Of a stretch of DNA of 64,000 bases, positions 1 to 8,313 are shown piece after piece. Source of the DNA: HXMU1420-2 sp040830545 (GTDB lineage Bacteria; Pseudomonadota; Alphaproteobacteria; Rhodobacterales; Rhodobacteraceae); assembly GCA_040830545.1 (NCBI GenBank), contig JBFOMB010000008.1:62001-126000 (forward strand), written 5' to 3'. The position numbers were made by a program, and so were the translations under genes. Within the stretch, counting starts at the first letter, position 1. Every line of letters starts with the position of its first letter. The notes under the pieces are model-generated. The model saw only the letters and a program-made list of their open reading frames with translations. It was not told the origin of the DNA and made no database searches.

Positions 1-236
1 TCCTCGGGCCGGGTCGGCTTGGGCCGATAGGTCTTGGCCGGGTTGTGCACGATCACCAGTTCATGATGCACATCCCCCAGCCGCATGAAGGTCAGTTCAA
101 CCGGGATATTCGGGTTTTCCCCCGCCGCATGGCGTTCGGTGAGTTTGAACCCAAACGCCTCGCGGTAAAATGCGATGGAGCGGTCAGGGTCACTGACCTC
201 TACCGCGAAATGCTGCATGCGTTTGACGAGTGGCAT
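1..236 (-). CDS. VOC-family (glyoxalase-fold) protein, 3' end cut by window
   Basis: Reading the minus strand from an ATG at 236 gives about 78 residues, open to the window edge. They show the start of a vicinal-oxygen-chelate domain: an early MQHFAVEVSDPDRS strand, then SIAFYREAFGFKL and an ELVIVHN strand. This is the beta-alpha-beta-beta pattern of glyoxalase/bleomycin-resistance proteins, with a possible metal-ligand His in the first strand. A good ribosome site (GGAGG) lies 7 bases before the ATG. The C-terminal half is outside the window, so the substrate cannot be judged. Confidence 0.75.
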   Translation of the reverse strand, partial: MPLVKRMQHFAVEVSDPDRSIAFYREAFGFKLTERHAAGENPNIPVELTFMRLGDVHHELVIVHNPAKTYRPKPTRPE

Positions 237-376
237 GTTGGTTCCTCCGATCCTCACGAGCGAAGTTTATGGGACAGGGTTGGAATGGCAACATCCCAGC
301 GGCCGTGACCAGGTTTGACCGCATTTCGCGGAAAGCCGCGCAGGTCAATAAACCGCAGTCACTCACCTTCCGCAGT

Positions 377-748
377 TCAAAACCCGCCAGGCTTGTGACC
401 AAAGAACACCTTGGTCACGTCCTCCGAAACGTCCCAGGTCACCCGACTACCATCCCGCACAAACAGGCTGTCACCCGGTCCCAGATCGTTGACCTCACCG
501 CTTTGCATGTCGATCAACCTGCACCGACCCGATAGAACGGTCATCAATTCGTCCCCCTGCTCGGTGCATTCAAAAACGCCTTTGGTGCAGCGCCAGATCC
601 CGGTGCGCGTGGTGTGCCCGACCCCACCCGCATCCATGCGCCCGGACGCGCGCGGGTCGCCTTCCTTGATCACGTAGTCGCTCAGAGGGTTATCAAATGG
701 CCAGTCTTCCAGCGGCCCCACATCCTGACCCGGGACGTATTTGAACAT
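377..748 (-). CDS. Small cupin-domain protein (DUF861-like)
   Basis: This 123-residue protein is built around a single cupin barrel. Residues about 40-110 carry the glycine-rich turns and the run VFECTEQGDELMTVLSGRCRLID, followed by DLGPGDSLFVRDGS. The layout matches the DUF861/EutQ-like cupins that bind a small ligand or metal in the cytoplasm. The ATG at 748 was chosen over upstream alternatives because AAAGGAAA precedes it and the cupin alignment begins there (MFKYVPGQDVG). It lies downstream of the cyclase gene on the same strand. The substrate is unknown. Confidence 0.75.
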   Translation of the reverse strand: MFKYVPGQDVGPLEDWPFDNPLSDYVIKEGDPRASGRMDAGGVGHTTRTGIWRCTKGVFECTEQGDELMTVLSGRCRLIDMQSGEVNDLGPGDSLFVRDGSRVTWDVSEDVTKVFFGHKPGGF

Positions 749-839
749 ATCGTGTTTCCTTTCCGGCAAGTCCCAAGCGCGATCCATCAGCGTCAAAACA
801 CTCTTTGGCCGTAGCAAATCCACCTGCAAACGTTTCTGC

Positions 840-2048
840 CTAGCCCCCTTTGGTCAACCACCAAGTTTCGACCGGTCCCATCCCTTTCACCTGCACCGTT
901 CCACGCGGCACGAACCGATAGTTCCCCTCCAACTCCGCCTTCACAGCCCCCGTAACCTGTATGCGCCCCGGTTCCCCATGGCTCTCCATCCGGGACGCGG
1001 TGTTCACCGTCTCGCCCCAGACATCGTAGAACAGCTTGGTATTGCCAATCACCCCCGCGACCGCCGGTCCCGCGTGCAGACCGATGCGGACATCCACCTC
1101 GTCGGACAAGGTCCGGGTGACCTCCAACATATCCAGCGCCATCTCTGCAACCCGGTGCACGGGATTAGGGGACGGGTTCGGCATGCCCGCCGCAACCATG
1201 TAGGCATCGCCGATCGTCTTGATCTTCTCCAGACCATGTTTCTCGGCGAGCTCATCAAACGCAGTGAAAACCCGGTTCAGAAACCCGACAATTTCTTCCG
1301 GCGACATACGACCGCTGCGCGGGGTGAAATCGACGATGTCCGCAAACAGGATCGCAACTTTGGGCAGGCTGTCGGCAATGGTTTTATCCGGTTCCTGCTT
1401 CAGTCGCGCGGCGATTTCCTCAGGCAGCAGGTTGTACAGCAGAGCCTCGGACCGCGCGTGTTCAGCCTCCAACGCCAGTTCAGCGTTTGTCGCAGCGCGG
1501 GTGTTTATCGCAAACAGCGTGGCCACGAGGCTTGCGCATCCGAGCGTGTTGAATGCCACGAACACCACCTGCCAGACGGAACTGATCTGGTACCAGGGTT
1601 CAAAGAACAAACCGATCAGCGCCACCAACGCAAACACCACGCATAACAAAACACTGGCAGCGATTCTGTATCCAAACCAAATGGGCAGAAAGGAAACGAT
1701 CACCGTGGGCACCAAAACCCACAGAAACCATCCTGAACTCAACCCAAAGGCCAGCGTTGCCAGAAGGGCATGCGCAACCACTTCGGCCACTGGTCCGACC
1801 AGGAATGGTAAAATGACGTTCCTGTACCGTCTGACAACAAGGAAACATGCGAGGTAGATGGCTATGCTGAAGACATTGAACGCGACCAGTTCGAAGGCAC
1901 CCAGGCTCCAAAACATGAGAAGCGCGATCAAATGATGCACAACGGCCGCCGGGTAGGCGATAATGGACAGCAGATAGACGCGCGAAAACGCGCGGCTTTC
2001 CCCGGCCGGCGCATCGTCAAATGTCATCGTCATTTTGCGCGCCATCAT
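840..2048 (-). CDS. Membrane-bound class III adenylate/guanylate cyclase
   Basis: The N-terminal half has six hydrophobic segments, and the C-terminal half is a class III nucleotide cyclase catalytic domain. The catalytic motifs are visible: ILFADIVDFT (metal-binding Asp), EKIKTIGDAYM (purine-selecting Lys) and YDVWGETVNTASRMES (Asp partner, Asn and Arg). The Lys/Asp pair favours ATP, so cAMP production is likely. The N-terminus resembles an integral membrane sensor without a known ligand domain. AGGAAC lies 9 bases before the ATG at 2048. A longer start at 2081 (MSRAIPQ) is possible but has no clear ribosome site. Confidence 0.85.
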   Translation of the reverse strand: MMARKMTMTFDDAPAGESRAFSRVYLLSIIAYPAAVVHHLIALLMFWSLGAFELVAFNVFSIAIYLACFLVVRRYRNVILPFLVGPVAEVVAHALLATLAFGLSSGWFLWVLVPTVIVSFLPIWFGYRIAASVLLCVVFALVALIGLFFEPWYQISSVWQVVFVAFNTLGCASLVATLFAINTRAATNAELALEAEHARSEALLYNLLPEEIAARLKQEPDKTIADSLPKVAILFADIVDFTPRSGRMSPEEIVGFLNRVFTAFDELAEKHGLEKIKTIGDAYMVAAGMPNPSPNPVHRVAEMALDMLEVTRTLSDEVDVRIGLHAGPAVAGVIGNTKLFYDVWGETVNTASRMESHGEPGRIQVTGAVKAELEGNYRFVPRGTVQVKGMGPVETWWLTKGG

Positions 2049-2234
2049 CTGGAACTGTTCCTGAGGGATCGCCCGGGACATTCCAAATCTAGCGCAGGCT
2101 ACACGGGATCGCCAACACAGCACGTGATGCGCATGTGTTTGTCAAAGGTCATAGAGGGCTTGAGCTGCAAAGTTCCTCTGTACGTTTTGGGGTAACGCCC
2201 CTCCCTGATCTGCCCCGTTTTGTACATTTCACGT

Positions 2235-2265
2235 GAAAAACCCCCGCAGGCGCAGCCTCGGGGGT
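2235..2265 (-). terminator. Rho-independent terminator of rpsU
   Basis: On the minus strand a hairpin with arms ACCCCCG / CGGGGGT, an inner AGGC/GCCT stem and a TGC loop is followed directly by a run of T. It sits about 40 bases after the rpsU stop codon. Confidence 0.85.
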
Positions 2266-2303
2266 CGTCCAATCTCTCATGTCCGCCAAAAAGCGGTCCG
2301 GTG

Positions 2304-2510
2304 TCAGAGCAGCCCTTCGCGTTGGGCTTTCTTGCGCGCCAGCTTGCGGGCACGGCGGATCGCTTCTGCCTTCTCACGCGCTTTCTTCTCGGACGGTTTC
2401 TCGAAATGCTGCTTCAGCTTCATTTCCCGGAACACACCCTCGCGCTGAAGCTTTTTCTTCAGTGCGCGCAGCGCCTGATCGACATTGTTGTCGCGAACAC
2501 TAACCTGCAT
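2304..2510 (-). CDS. rpsU: 30S ribosomal protein S21
   Basis: The 68-residue, very basic protein starts MQVSVRDNNVDQALRALKKK and contains the S21 signature REMKLKQHFEKPSEKKAREK. It joins the small ribosomal subunit and helps base pairing between mRNA and the 16S rRNA 3' end. Length and Lys/Arg-rich C-terminus are normal for alphaproteobacterial S21. A strong terminator follows it, so it is probably a single-gene unit. It is transcribed divergently from coq9. Confidence 0.97.
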   Translation of the reverse strand: MQVSVRDNNVDQALRALKKKLQREGVFREMKLKQHFEKPSEKKAREKAEAIRRARKLARKKAQREGLL

Positions 2511-2624
2511 GTGGTTGTCACCACCTTTCTGTCTGGAGTTGCATGGAATTGCAGGAGGTGGCCGTATAGCAATCCCATGTTATCTTGTCCAGTAAGAAGG
2601 AATCGGCATGTGGAAGGATGTGAC

Positions 2625-3293
2625 ATGACGGATGATGCATTGGACAAATTGCTAAACGCAGCCCTTGCGCATGTGGCGTTTGATGGCTGGTCCGAGGCGA
2701 CATTTCGCGCGGCCATTGCCGATTCCGATGTTGATCCGGCGCTGGCGCGCGGGTTGTGCCCACGTGGTGCGGTTGACCTGGCGCTGGCCTATCACCGTCG
2801 CGGAGATCGGGTCATGCAGGACCGGCTGGAGCAGATGGATTTGGGCGCTTTGCGCATCCGCGACCGCATCATAGCCGCCGTTCGCACGCGGATGGAGGCG
2901 ATTGATGACAAAGAGGCCGTGCGCCGGGGGGCGACTCTGTTCGCGCTGCCGATGTATGCGCCGGATGGGGCCAAGGCGATCTGGAACACCTGTGATCTGA
3001 TCTGGACAGCGGTCGGGGATACCTCGACCGACGGCAACTGGTATTCCAAACGCGCGATCCTCAGCGGGGTCTACTCCAGCACGGTTCTGTTCTGGCTGGG
3101 CGATGACAGCCCGGACCGGCACGCGACATGGGATTTTCTGGACCGCCGTATCGAAGATGTCATGCGATTCGAAAAGGTGAAGGCAAAGGTGAATGACAAT
3201 CCGCTGCTGAAACCGTTCCTGGCCGGGCCGAACTGGGTGATGAGCCGCATGAAAGCGCCGGAGCGGCAGCAGGATATGCCCGGTTCGGTTTAG
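2625..3293 (+). CDS. coq9: COQ9 family ubiquinone biosynthesis protein
   Basis: The 222-residue protein has the COQ9 core: a TetR-like helical start (LLNAALAHVAFDGWSEATFRAA), then ALFALPMYAPDGAKAIWNTCDLIWTAVGD, DGNWYSKRAILSGVYSSTVLFWLGD and a terminal helix. COQ9 proteins bind isoprenoid lipids and present the quinone intermediate to the COQ7-type hydroxylase. The frame is open further upstream, but the ATG at 2625 is preceded by AAGGA and the family alignment starts there. It converges on recR, with a palindromic repeat between the two genes. Confidence 0.92.
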   Translation: MTDDALDKLLNAALAHVAFDGWSEATFRAAIADSDVDPALARGLCPRGAVDLALAYHRRGDRVMQDRLEQMDLGALRIRDRIIAAVRTRMEAIDDKEAVRRGATLFALPMYAPDGAKAIWNTCDLIWTAVGDTSTDGNWYSKRAILSGVYSSTVLFWLGDDSPDRHATWDFLDRRIEDVMRFEKVKAKVNDNPLLKPFLAGPNWVMSRMKAPERQQDMPGSV

Positions 3294-3308
3294 GTTTACG
3301 GCACCGCA

Positions 3309-3368
3309 GTCCCGGGCTTGACCCGGGACCTCATAGCTCCGAGGCCCCGGATCAAGTCCGGGGCTGCG
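3309..3368. repeat. Double GC-rich palindromic repeat between coq9 and recR
   Basis: Two hairpins sit side by side. One has arms GTCCCGGG/CCCGGGAC around CTTGA (3309-3329). The other has arms GCCCCGG/CCGGGGC around ATCAAGT, inside a 28-base unit at 3341-3368 that recurs exactly at 16149-16176. This is the dispersed palindrome type common in alphaproteobacterial intergenic DNA. Between convergent genes it can also serve as a two-way terminator. Confidence 0.85.
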
Positions 3369-3379
3369 AAAGCGTATGA

Positions 3380-3970
3380 CTAAACCGATTTCCTCGCCCG
3401 AAGTGCAGCGGTGATCGTGCCATCGTCGAGGTAGTCAAGCTCGCCCCCAATCGGCACGCCCTGCGCCAGCGATGTCACCTGCACGCGACCGCCCAACTCG
3501 TCGGCGATGTAATGCGCGGTGGTCTGACCGTCGACGGTGGCGTTAAGCGCAAGAATGACCTCGGAAATCTCCTCGTCCCCGACACGTTCCACCAATCGGG
3601 GGATGCGCAGGTCTTCTGGCCCGACGGCATCCAACGCAGAAAGGGTTCCGCCCAGCACGTGATACCGCCCCTTGAACACGCGGGCGCGTTCCATCGCCCA
3701 CAGGTCCGCCACATCCTCGACGACGCACAACTCGCCATTGGCGCGCGCGTTGTCCTTGCAGATGTCGCAGATGTCTGACGTACCAACATTGCCGCAGTTC
3801 AGGCATTCCCGCGCGGTTTCCGCGACCTCTGCCATCGCTTCGGCCAGCGGCCCCAACAGGTTCGACCGTTTGCGGATCAGATGCAGCACTGCCCGGCGCG
3901 CAGACCGGGGGCCAAGCCCCGGCAGCTTGGCCATCAGGTCGATCAGCAACTCGATCTCGGACGAGGACAT
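3380..3970 (-). CDS. recR: Recombination mediator protein RecR
   Basis: The 196-residue protein has the helix-hairpin-helix start (LPGLGPRSARRAVLHLIRK), a C4 zinc finger (Cys56, 59, 68, 71), a Toprim domain (LCVVEDVADLWAMER) and the conserved end ARGVPIGGELDYLDDGTI-like block (here AQGVPIGGEL). RecR works with RecF and RecO to load RecA at gaps. The ATG at 3970 gives the usual family length; the frame is open further upstream but that reading overlaps ybaB and has no homology. It is the last gene of the classic dnaX-ybaB-recR series. Confidence 0.97.
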   Translation of the reverse strand: MSSSEIELLIDLMAKLPGLGPRSARRAVLHLIRKRSNLLGPLAEAMAEVAETARECLNCGNVGTSDICDICKDNARANGELCVVEDVADLWAMERARVFKGRYHVLGGTLSALDAVGPEDLRIPRLVERVGDEEISEVILALNATVDGQTTAHYIADELGGRVQVTSLAQGVPIGGELDYLDDGTITAALRARKSV

Positions 3971-3987
3971 GGACCGCGCAGGCTGCC

Positions 3988-4341
3988 TTAGAAGGGCAGC
4001 TTGATGTCCTTGGGCAGGCCGAGGCTTTCGGTCAGCTTGCTCATTTCTTCCTGAGATTTGGCGGTTGCCTTGGCCTGCGCGTCCTTGATCGCGGCCAGGA
4101 TCAAGTCCTCGACCACGTCCTTTTCGTCGGGGTTGAAGATCGACGGGTCGATGTCCAGCCCTTTCAATTCGCCCTTGCAGGTGCAAACCGCCTTGACCAG
4201 CCCGGCACCGCTTTCGCCTTCGACGGTCATGTTGGCCATTTCTTCCTGAAGTTCGGCCATCTTGGTCTGCATGTCCTGGGCCGCTTTCATCATCTTGCCC
4301 ATGTCGCCCAGACCCGCGAGGCCGCCCAGTCCTTTCAGCAT
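3988..4341 (-). CDS. ybaB: YbaB/EbfC family nucleoid-associated protein
   Basis: The 117-residue protein begins MLKGLGGLAGLGDMGKMMKAA and has the coiled-coil segment MQTKMAELQEEMANMTVEGESGAGLV typical of YbaB/EbfC dimers that bind DNA. AGGAG lies 8 bases before the ATG at 4341. It sits 17 bp upstream of recR, the usual arrangement, and probably shares its transcript. Confidence 0.95.
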   Translation of the reverse strand: MLKGLGGLAGLGDMGKMMKAAQDMQTKMAELQEEMANMTVEGESGAGLVKAVCTCKGELKGLDIDPSIFNPDEKDVVEDLILAAIKDAQAKATAKSQEEMSKLTESLGLPKDIKLPF

Positions 4342-4762
4342 TACACTGCTCCTATCGCTTGTGTTCTTGGGGTAGATACGGCGTGAGGCCATATGGGGCA
4401 AGATTTAGACCGAGCGTCCGAGAAATAATGTGTGCGGCAAGGCAGAATCCTGAATCGCGTTGTCTCATGGGCTCAGTGTGATCTCGGTTCGTCGGCTTCG
4501 TGAACGGTGACCAATTATGACGCCGATCGAAAAGACCCGGTCAGCCTATTGTTTGCGCTGGCCTTTCGGAGACTTGCGCGGAATCAAGGGGCGAACGCCC
4601 CGCCGCGCATCGTCGGGCCGCCCCACGGCACGGCGATTTGGCTGAAGTTCGTGCGCTACGGCAAAGTTATACGGATTTGGCTGGCATAAAGTGACCAACT
4701 TAAGTGTTGGATCGCCGCACCCCGGACCGTCAATGCACGGCTTTCCAAAACCGAAGTTTATT
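4342..4762. other. 421-bp gap between dnaX and ybaB, no convincing gene
   Basis: dnaX and ybaB are usually almost adjacent, so this gap is wider than expected. It contains a 60-codon open frame on the plus strand (4507-4689, MTNYDADRKDPVSLLFALAF) with no recognisable domain and no clear ribosome site. It also contains a minus-strand frame ending in a basic stretch (IPRKSPKGQRKQ). A short palindrome GGGGCG/CGCCCC lies near 4590-4603. It may be a remnant or dispersed element, but nothing here identifies one. Confidence 0.5.
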
Positions 4763-6487
4763 TCAATCCTCTTCGAACGGGTCCCATTCATCTTCGACCT
4801 CAGGCAGGGCCTCGACCTGGGCGTCCTGTGCGATCTGTTCGGGGGTGCGGATGCTGGTGATCTTGGCCTTGGGGAAGCGGTCCAGCACTGCCTGTACCAT
4901 CGGGTGCGCCTTGGCCTCTTCTTCCAGGGCGTAGGCCTCGGCATTGCGCACCTCGTCGATGGTCTTGGCCCCGCCAGCGTTCACGACGATCACGGCCCAG
5001 CGGTTGCCGGTCCACATTTGCAGTTGTTTGCCCAGTCTTTGTGACAGGTCGGCGGAGGCCTTTGGCGCCGGTTCGAATTCGATCCGACCAGGTTGGTAGC
5101 TGACCAGACGGACGCCGGTTTCAACCTCGACCAGCAAACGGCCATCGCGATTAGCGCGGATCAGTTCGACAACGTGGTCAAAGGTCGGATAGCGCGCCAA
5201 TGCGGTTTCCGGGGCCTGCGCCGGTACGGGGCTGGCCCCGGTGGCGGTGGTCGAAACCGCCATGCTGCCGGTTGGACCGCCTGAGGGCGCGGCAGGGGCC
5301 GGGGTGCCCTGTGGCATGGTTGGCGACGGCGCGGATTGCAGTTTGCGCACCAGATCTTCGGGCGTGGGCAGGTCAGACACGTGGGTGAGGCGGATGATCG
5401 CCATTTCCGCAGCCATCATAGCGTTCGGTGCGGCGGCGACCTCTTCCAACGCTTTCAACAACATCTGCCACATCCGGGTCAGCACGCGCATCTGCAGCGC
5501 GTCCGCCATTTGCCGCCCGCGTGCGCGTTCGTCGGGGCTGACCGTCGGGTCCTCTGCTGCGTCGGGTGTAATTTTCACCACGCTGACCCAATGGGTAATC
5601 TCTGCCAGATCACGTAGAACGGCCAGCGGATCGGCCCCGTCTGCATATTGCGCGCCGAGTTCAGTCAATGCACCGGCTGCGTCGCCCTTCAGGATCATGT
5701 CCATCAGGTCCAGCACACGGCCCCGGTCCGCAAGGCCCAGCATCGCCCGCACCTGATCAGCCGAAGTTTCCCCCGCCCCGTGCGAAATCGCCTGATCCAG
5801 CAGAGAGGTTGCATCGCGCGCAGACCCTTCTGCCGCCCGCACAATCAGCGCCAGTGCGTCCTCTGCAATCTGCGCATTCTCACTGCCCGCGATCCGCTGG
5901 AGCATGGCGATCATGTCCTCGGGCTCGATCCGGCGCAGGTCAAACCGCTGGCAGCGGGACAGAACTGTCACCGGCACCTTGCGAATCTCAGTGGTGGCAA
6001 AGATGAACTTCACATGCTCTGGCGGTTCTTCCAGCGTCTTGAGCAGCGCGTTGAACGCGCTGGTCGACAGCATGTGCACCTCGTCGATGATGTAGGTCTT
6101 GTACCGGGCCGAGGCCGCGCGATACCGAACCGAATCGATTATCTCGCGGATGTCGTTCACGCCCGTGCGGCTGGCGGCGTCCATTTCCAGCACGTCCACA
6201 TGGCGGCCTTCCATGATTGCGGTGCAATGTTCGCATTGCCCACAGGGTTCAGTTGTTGGACCACCCTGACCATCCGGTCCGATACAGTTCATGCCCTTGG
6301 CAATGATCCGTGCCGTCGTGGTTTTCCCAGTGCCGCGAATCCCTGTCATGACAAAGGCTTGGGCGACCCTGTCCGCCTCGAACGCGTTTTTCAGGGTGCG
6401 CACCATGGCGTCCTGCCCGACTAGATCGGCAAAGGTCTCGGGGCGGTACTTGCGGGCGAGCACCTGATAGGCAGGTTGGTCGGTCAT
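4763..6487 (-). CDS. dnaX: DNA polymerase III subunits gamma and tau
   Basis: The 574-residue clamp-loader ATPase has a Walker A motif GIRGTGKT (residues 49-56), zinc-binding Cys 68, 82, 85 and 88, the DEVH Walker B box (135-138), sensor 1 (FATTEIRKVP) and an SRC arginine-finger segment (VLSRCQRFDLRRI). A proline/alanine linker (about 375-425) leads to the C-terminal tau region that contacts the polymerase. It loads the sliding clamp during replication. Start and length are normal. It lies 33 bp downstream of the TetR gene on the same strand. Confidence 0.97.
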   Translation of the reverse strand: MTDQPAYQVLARKYRPETFADLVGQDAMVRTLKNAFEADRVAQAFVMTGIRGTGKTTTARIIAKGMNCIGPDGQGGPTTEPCGQCEHCTAIMEGRHVDVLEMDAASRTGVNDIREIIDSVRYRAASARYKTYIIDEVHMLSTSAFNALLKTLEEPPEHVKFIFATTEIRKVPVTVLSRCQRFDLRRIEPEDMIAMLQRIAGSENAQIAEDALALIVRAAEGSARDATSLLDQAISHGAGETSADQVRAMLGLADRGRVLDLMDMILKGDAAGALTELGAQYADGADPLAVLRDLAEITHWVSVVKITPDAAEDPTVSPDERARGRQMADALQMRVLTRMWQMLLKALEEVAAAPNAMMAAEMAIIRLTHVSDLPTPEDLVRKLQSAPSPTMPQGTPAPAAPSGGPTGSMAVSTTATGASPVPAQAPETALARYPTFDHVVELIRANRDGRLLVEVETGVRLVSYQPGRIEFEPAPKASADLSQRLGKQLQMWTGNRWAVIVVNAGGAKTIDEVRNAEAYALEEEAKAHPMVQAVLDRFPKAKITSIRTPEQIAQDAQVEALPEVEDEWDPFEED

Positions 6488-6520
6488 CTGAGGTCCGGTC
6501 TGGTCTGGCTGCGGGTCAGA

Positions 6521-7117
6521 TTAGACCTGCGCGCTGGCCCCGTCCACCGTCGAAGGGGGCGTCAGCGCCAGATGCCTGGGCAAATGCCGGATCACATCCG
6601 AATCATGGCGCGCCCGGGCCAGTTGCCAACCGCCCTGAAACAGCATGAACAAGTGCTCGGACTGGGTGCGCGCGTCTTCCCCGCTGTAGCCGAAGCGCTC
6701 GCCGTGATGGGCAACCTCGCCTATCCAGCCTTCGAACAGGTGGCGGGCATGGCGCAGGAATTGTTCATTTTCCGGGCCTTCGAACAGGGTGGCGGAAATC
6801 GGACACCCGTCCCACTTGCCGGACAGATCAAACAGCTTGGCCAGTTTATAGCAAAGCGTTGTGGCCCCGGCGCGAAAATCCTCAGCTGGTTCAAAGCTTT
6901 CGGCGATGATCCGCAACATGCCGTCTGACGCCCAATCCGCTGCCGCGACCGCCAGATCGGATTTGCCCGCCGGGAAGTGGTGGTAAAGCGAGCCTTTGGG
7001 CGCCTTGGCAGCGCTCAACAACTCGCTAAGGCCCACGCCGTGATAGCCCCGCGTGCGAAACAGCTCTGCCGCGACGCGGATCAGCCGGTCTTTGGTGGAG
7101 AGGGGTCGGTCAGTCAT
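6521..7117 (-). CDS. TetR-family transcriptional regulator (LmrA/YxaF-like)
   Basis: The 198-residue protein has an N-terminal TetR helix-turn-helix (TKDRLIRVAAELFRTRGYHGVGLSELLSAAKAPKGSLYHHF, residues 8-49). Its C-terminal ligand domain contains CPISATLFEGPEN and resembles the LmrA/YxaF group. It faces the alpha/beta hydrolase gene. Two near-identical palindromes in the shared promoter (7137-7177) are its likely operators, implying repression of itself and the hydrolase until a small inducer binds. It lies upstream of dnaX, so some readthrough into dnaX is possible. Confidence 0.88.
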   Translation of the reverse strand: MTDRPLSTKDRLIRVAAELFRTRGYHGVGLSELLSAAKAPKGSLYHHFPAGKSDLAVAAADWASDGMLRIIAESFEPAEDFRAGATTLCYKLAKLFDLSGKWDGCPISATLFEGPENEQFLRHARHLFEGWIGEVAHHGERFGYSGEDARTQSEHLFMLFQGGWQLARARHDSDVIRHLPRHLALTPPSTVDGASAQV

Positions 7118-7136
7118 GAAAACAGCTTGACAGAAT

Positions 7137-7177
7137 TAGACCGATTGGTCCAGACACAAGATAGACCGATTGGTCTA
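7137..7177. promoter_or_regulatory. Tandem TetR operators
   Basis: Two 16-base sites, TAGACC-GATT-GGTCCA (7137-7152) and TAGACC-GATT-GGTCTA (7162-7177), repeat with a 25-bp spacing between the divergent TetR and hydrolase genes. The second has perfect 6-bp arms and the first has one mismatch. The TAGACC half-site is like that of the Bacillus LmrA/YxaF box, which fits the regulator type. A TTGACA-like -35 box (7127-7132) lies next to the first site. Confidence 0.8.
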
Positions 7178-7234
7178 GGCAAACATCTGACTGCGAAGAC
7201 CCAGACATCACACCCATTTTGAAAGGGGCCCCAG

Positions 7235-8101
7235 ATGCTCGACATGCGTGGCGAAGACCGGGTGCAGGAACGCACCGTGCAATTCCAATCTGATGGCGTG
7301 ACGCTGTGCGGCACATACTTCACACCCGAGGCTGATCCGGTGGCAGCGGTTGTGTTGAATGGCGCGACGGGTGTGCCACATCAGGTGTACCGCCACTTTG
7401 CCCGCTGGCTGGTGACGGAACGCGGCATGGCCTGCCTGACCTATGACTACCGGTGTTTTGGAGCGTCGGCGACAAGTCATCCAAAACAGGCACAGACGAA
7501 TATGACAGAATGGTCGATGCTGGACCAACCTGCGGCGCGGCGCGAATTGCGGCGTCTGTGCCCCGGTGTGCCGCTGTGGGTTATCGGTCATTCGCTAGGC
7601 GGTATGACCATGCCGATGCAACCCGAGATCGAGGATGTGGAGCGCATGATCGGTGTCGCCTGCGGGTTGGTGCATCTGGCGGACCATCCCTGGCCCTATC
7701 GCGCTTTGGCGAGTGCCTTCTGGTTTGGTCCGGGGAAATGGGCGACGGATATGGCGGGGTATCTGCCGGGTCGGCGGCTGGGTTTTGGGCCGGACCTGCC
7801 CGAAGGAGTTTATCGCGAATGGCGGGACTGGTGCACGTCGCCCCGCGCCTTCCTGCCCCGAATCGGCAAGGACCTGCCATGGCCGCATTGGGGGCGCAGT
7901 GGCGCACCGGTGGAGCTGATTTCCTTCTCGGACGATCAGGTGTGCCCACCGCGCTGTTCGGACAAGCTGGCGGCGTTGTACGATGTGCGGGTGACTACGC
8001 GCAGGACCCTGACACCAACTCAGTTCGGGTTAGGCAAAGTTGGACATCTGGGCGCATTTACTCGTCAGAACGCTGTGTTGTGGCCTGAAATCGTGAAATG
8101 A
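7235..8101 (+). CDS. Alpha/beta hydrolase
   Basis: The 288-residue protein has the alpha/beta-hydrolase fold with nucleophile elbow GHSLGG (Ser at about residue 121), an oxyanion segment NGATGVPHQVY near residue 43, an acid in SFSDDQVCPP and a terminal His in KVGHLGAF. This type resembles predicted lysophospholipase/esterase-like serine hydrolases. GAAAGGGG precedes the ATG. It is controlled, by inference, by the divergent TetR gene. The substrate is unknown. Confidence 0.85.
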   Translation: MLDMRGEDRVQERTVQFQSDGVTLCGTYFTPEADPVAAVVLNGATGVPHQVYRHFARWLVTERGMACLTYDYRCFGASATSHPKQAQTNMTEWSMLDQPAARRELRRLCPGVPLWVIGHSLGGMTMPMQPEIEDVERMIGVACGLVHLADHPWPYRALASAFWFGPGKWATDMAGYLPGRRLGFGPDLPEGVYREWRDWCTSPRAFLPRIGKDLPWPHWGRSGAPVELISFSDDQVCPPRCSDKLAALYDVRVTTRRTLTPTQFGLGKVGHLGAFTRQNAVLWPEIVK

Positions 8102-8179
8102 CGCGCGCGAGCCGGCACATCCCGATCATTGTGACACGCGAGAGACGTCCGAGGTTCTTGTCTGCTTGAGGGGAAAGGT

Positions 8180-8276
8180 GAGAGGCTGGACAACGACCCA
8201 AGCGGGGCTCGTTACGGCTGCTTCCTTCCGGACCTGACCGGGTTGGCGAGGTGCCTGCCCGCGCCAACCTCTCGGC
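8180..8276 (-). ncRNA. ffs: Signal recognition particle RNA, small (4.5S) type
   Basis: The minus strand contains the conserved SRP domain IV loop GGTCAGGTCCGGAAGGAAGC followed by AGCCGTAACGA. It is enclosed by a long stem whose outer arms are GAGAGGTTGGCG and the facing CAGCCTCTC. The hairpin is about 97 nt. It binds Ffh and targets nascent membrane proteins. The ends are set by the base-paired outer stem and may be off by a few bases. Confidence 0.95.
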
Positions 8277-8313
8277 AATGGTATTTAGGGGATGGACCGG
8301 GCAAAGACAAGGC

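Noticed and set aside
741..1646. A 301-codon plus-strand frame opposite the cyclase.
   Set aside because: It is an antisense shadow of clear cyclase and cupin genes and has the Arg/His-rich composition typical of such shadows in GC-rich DNA.
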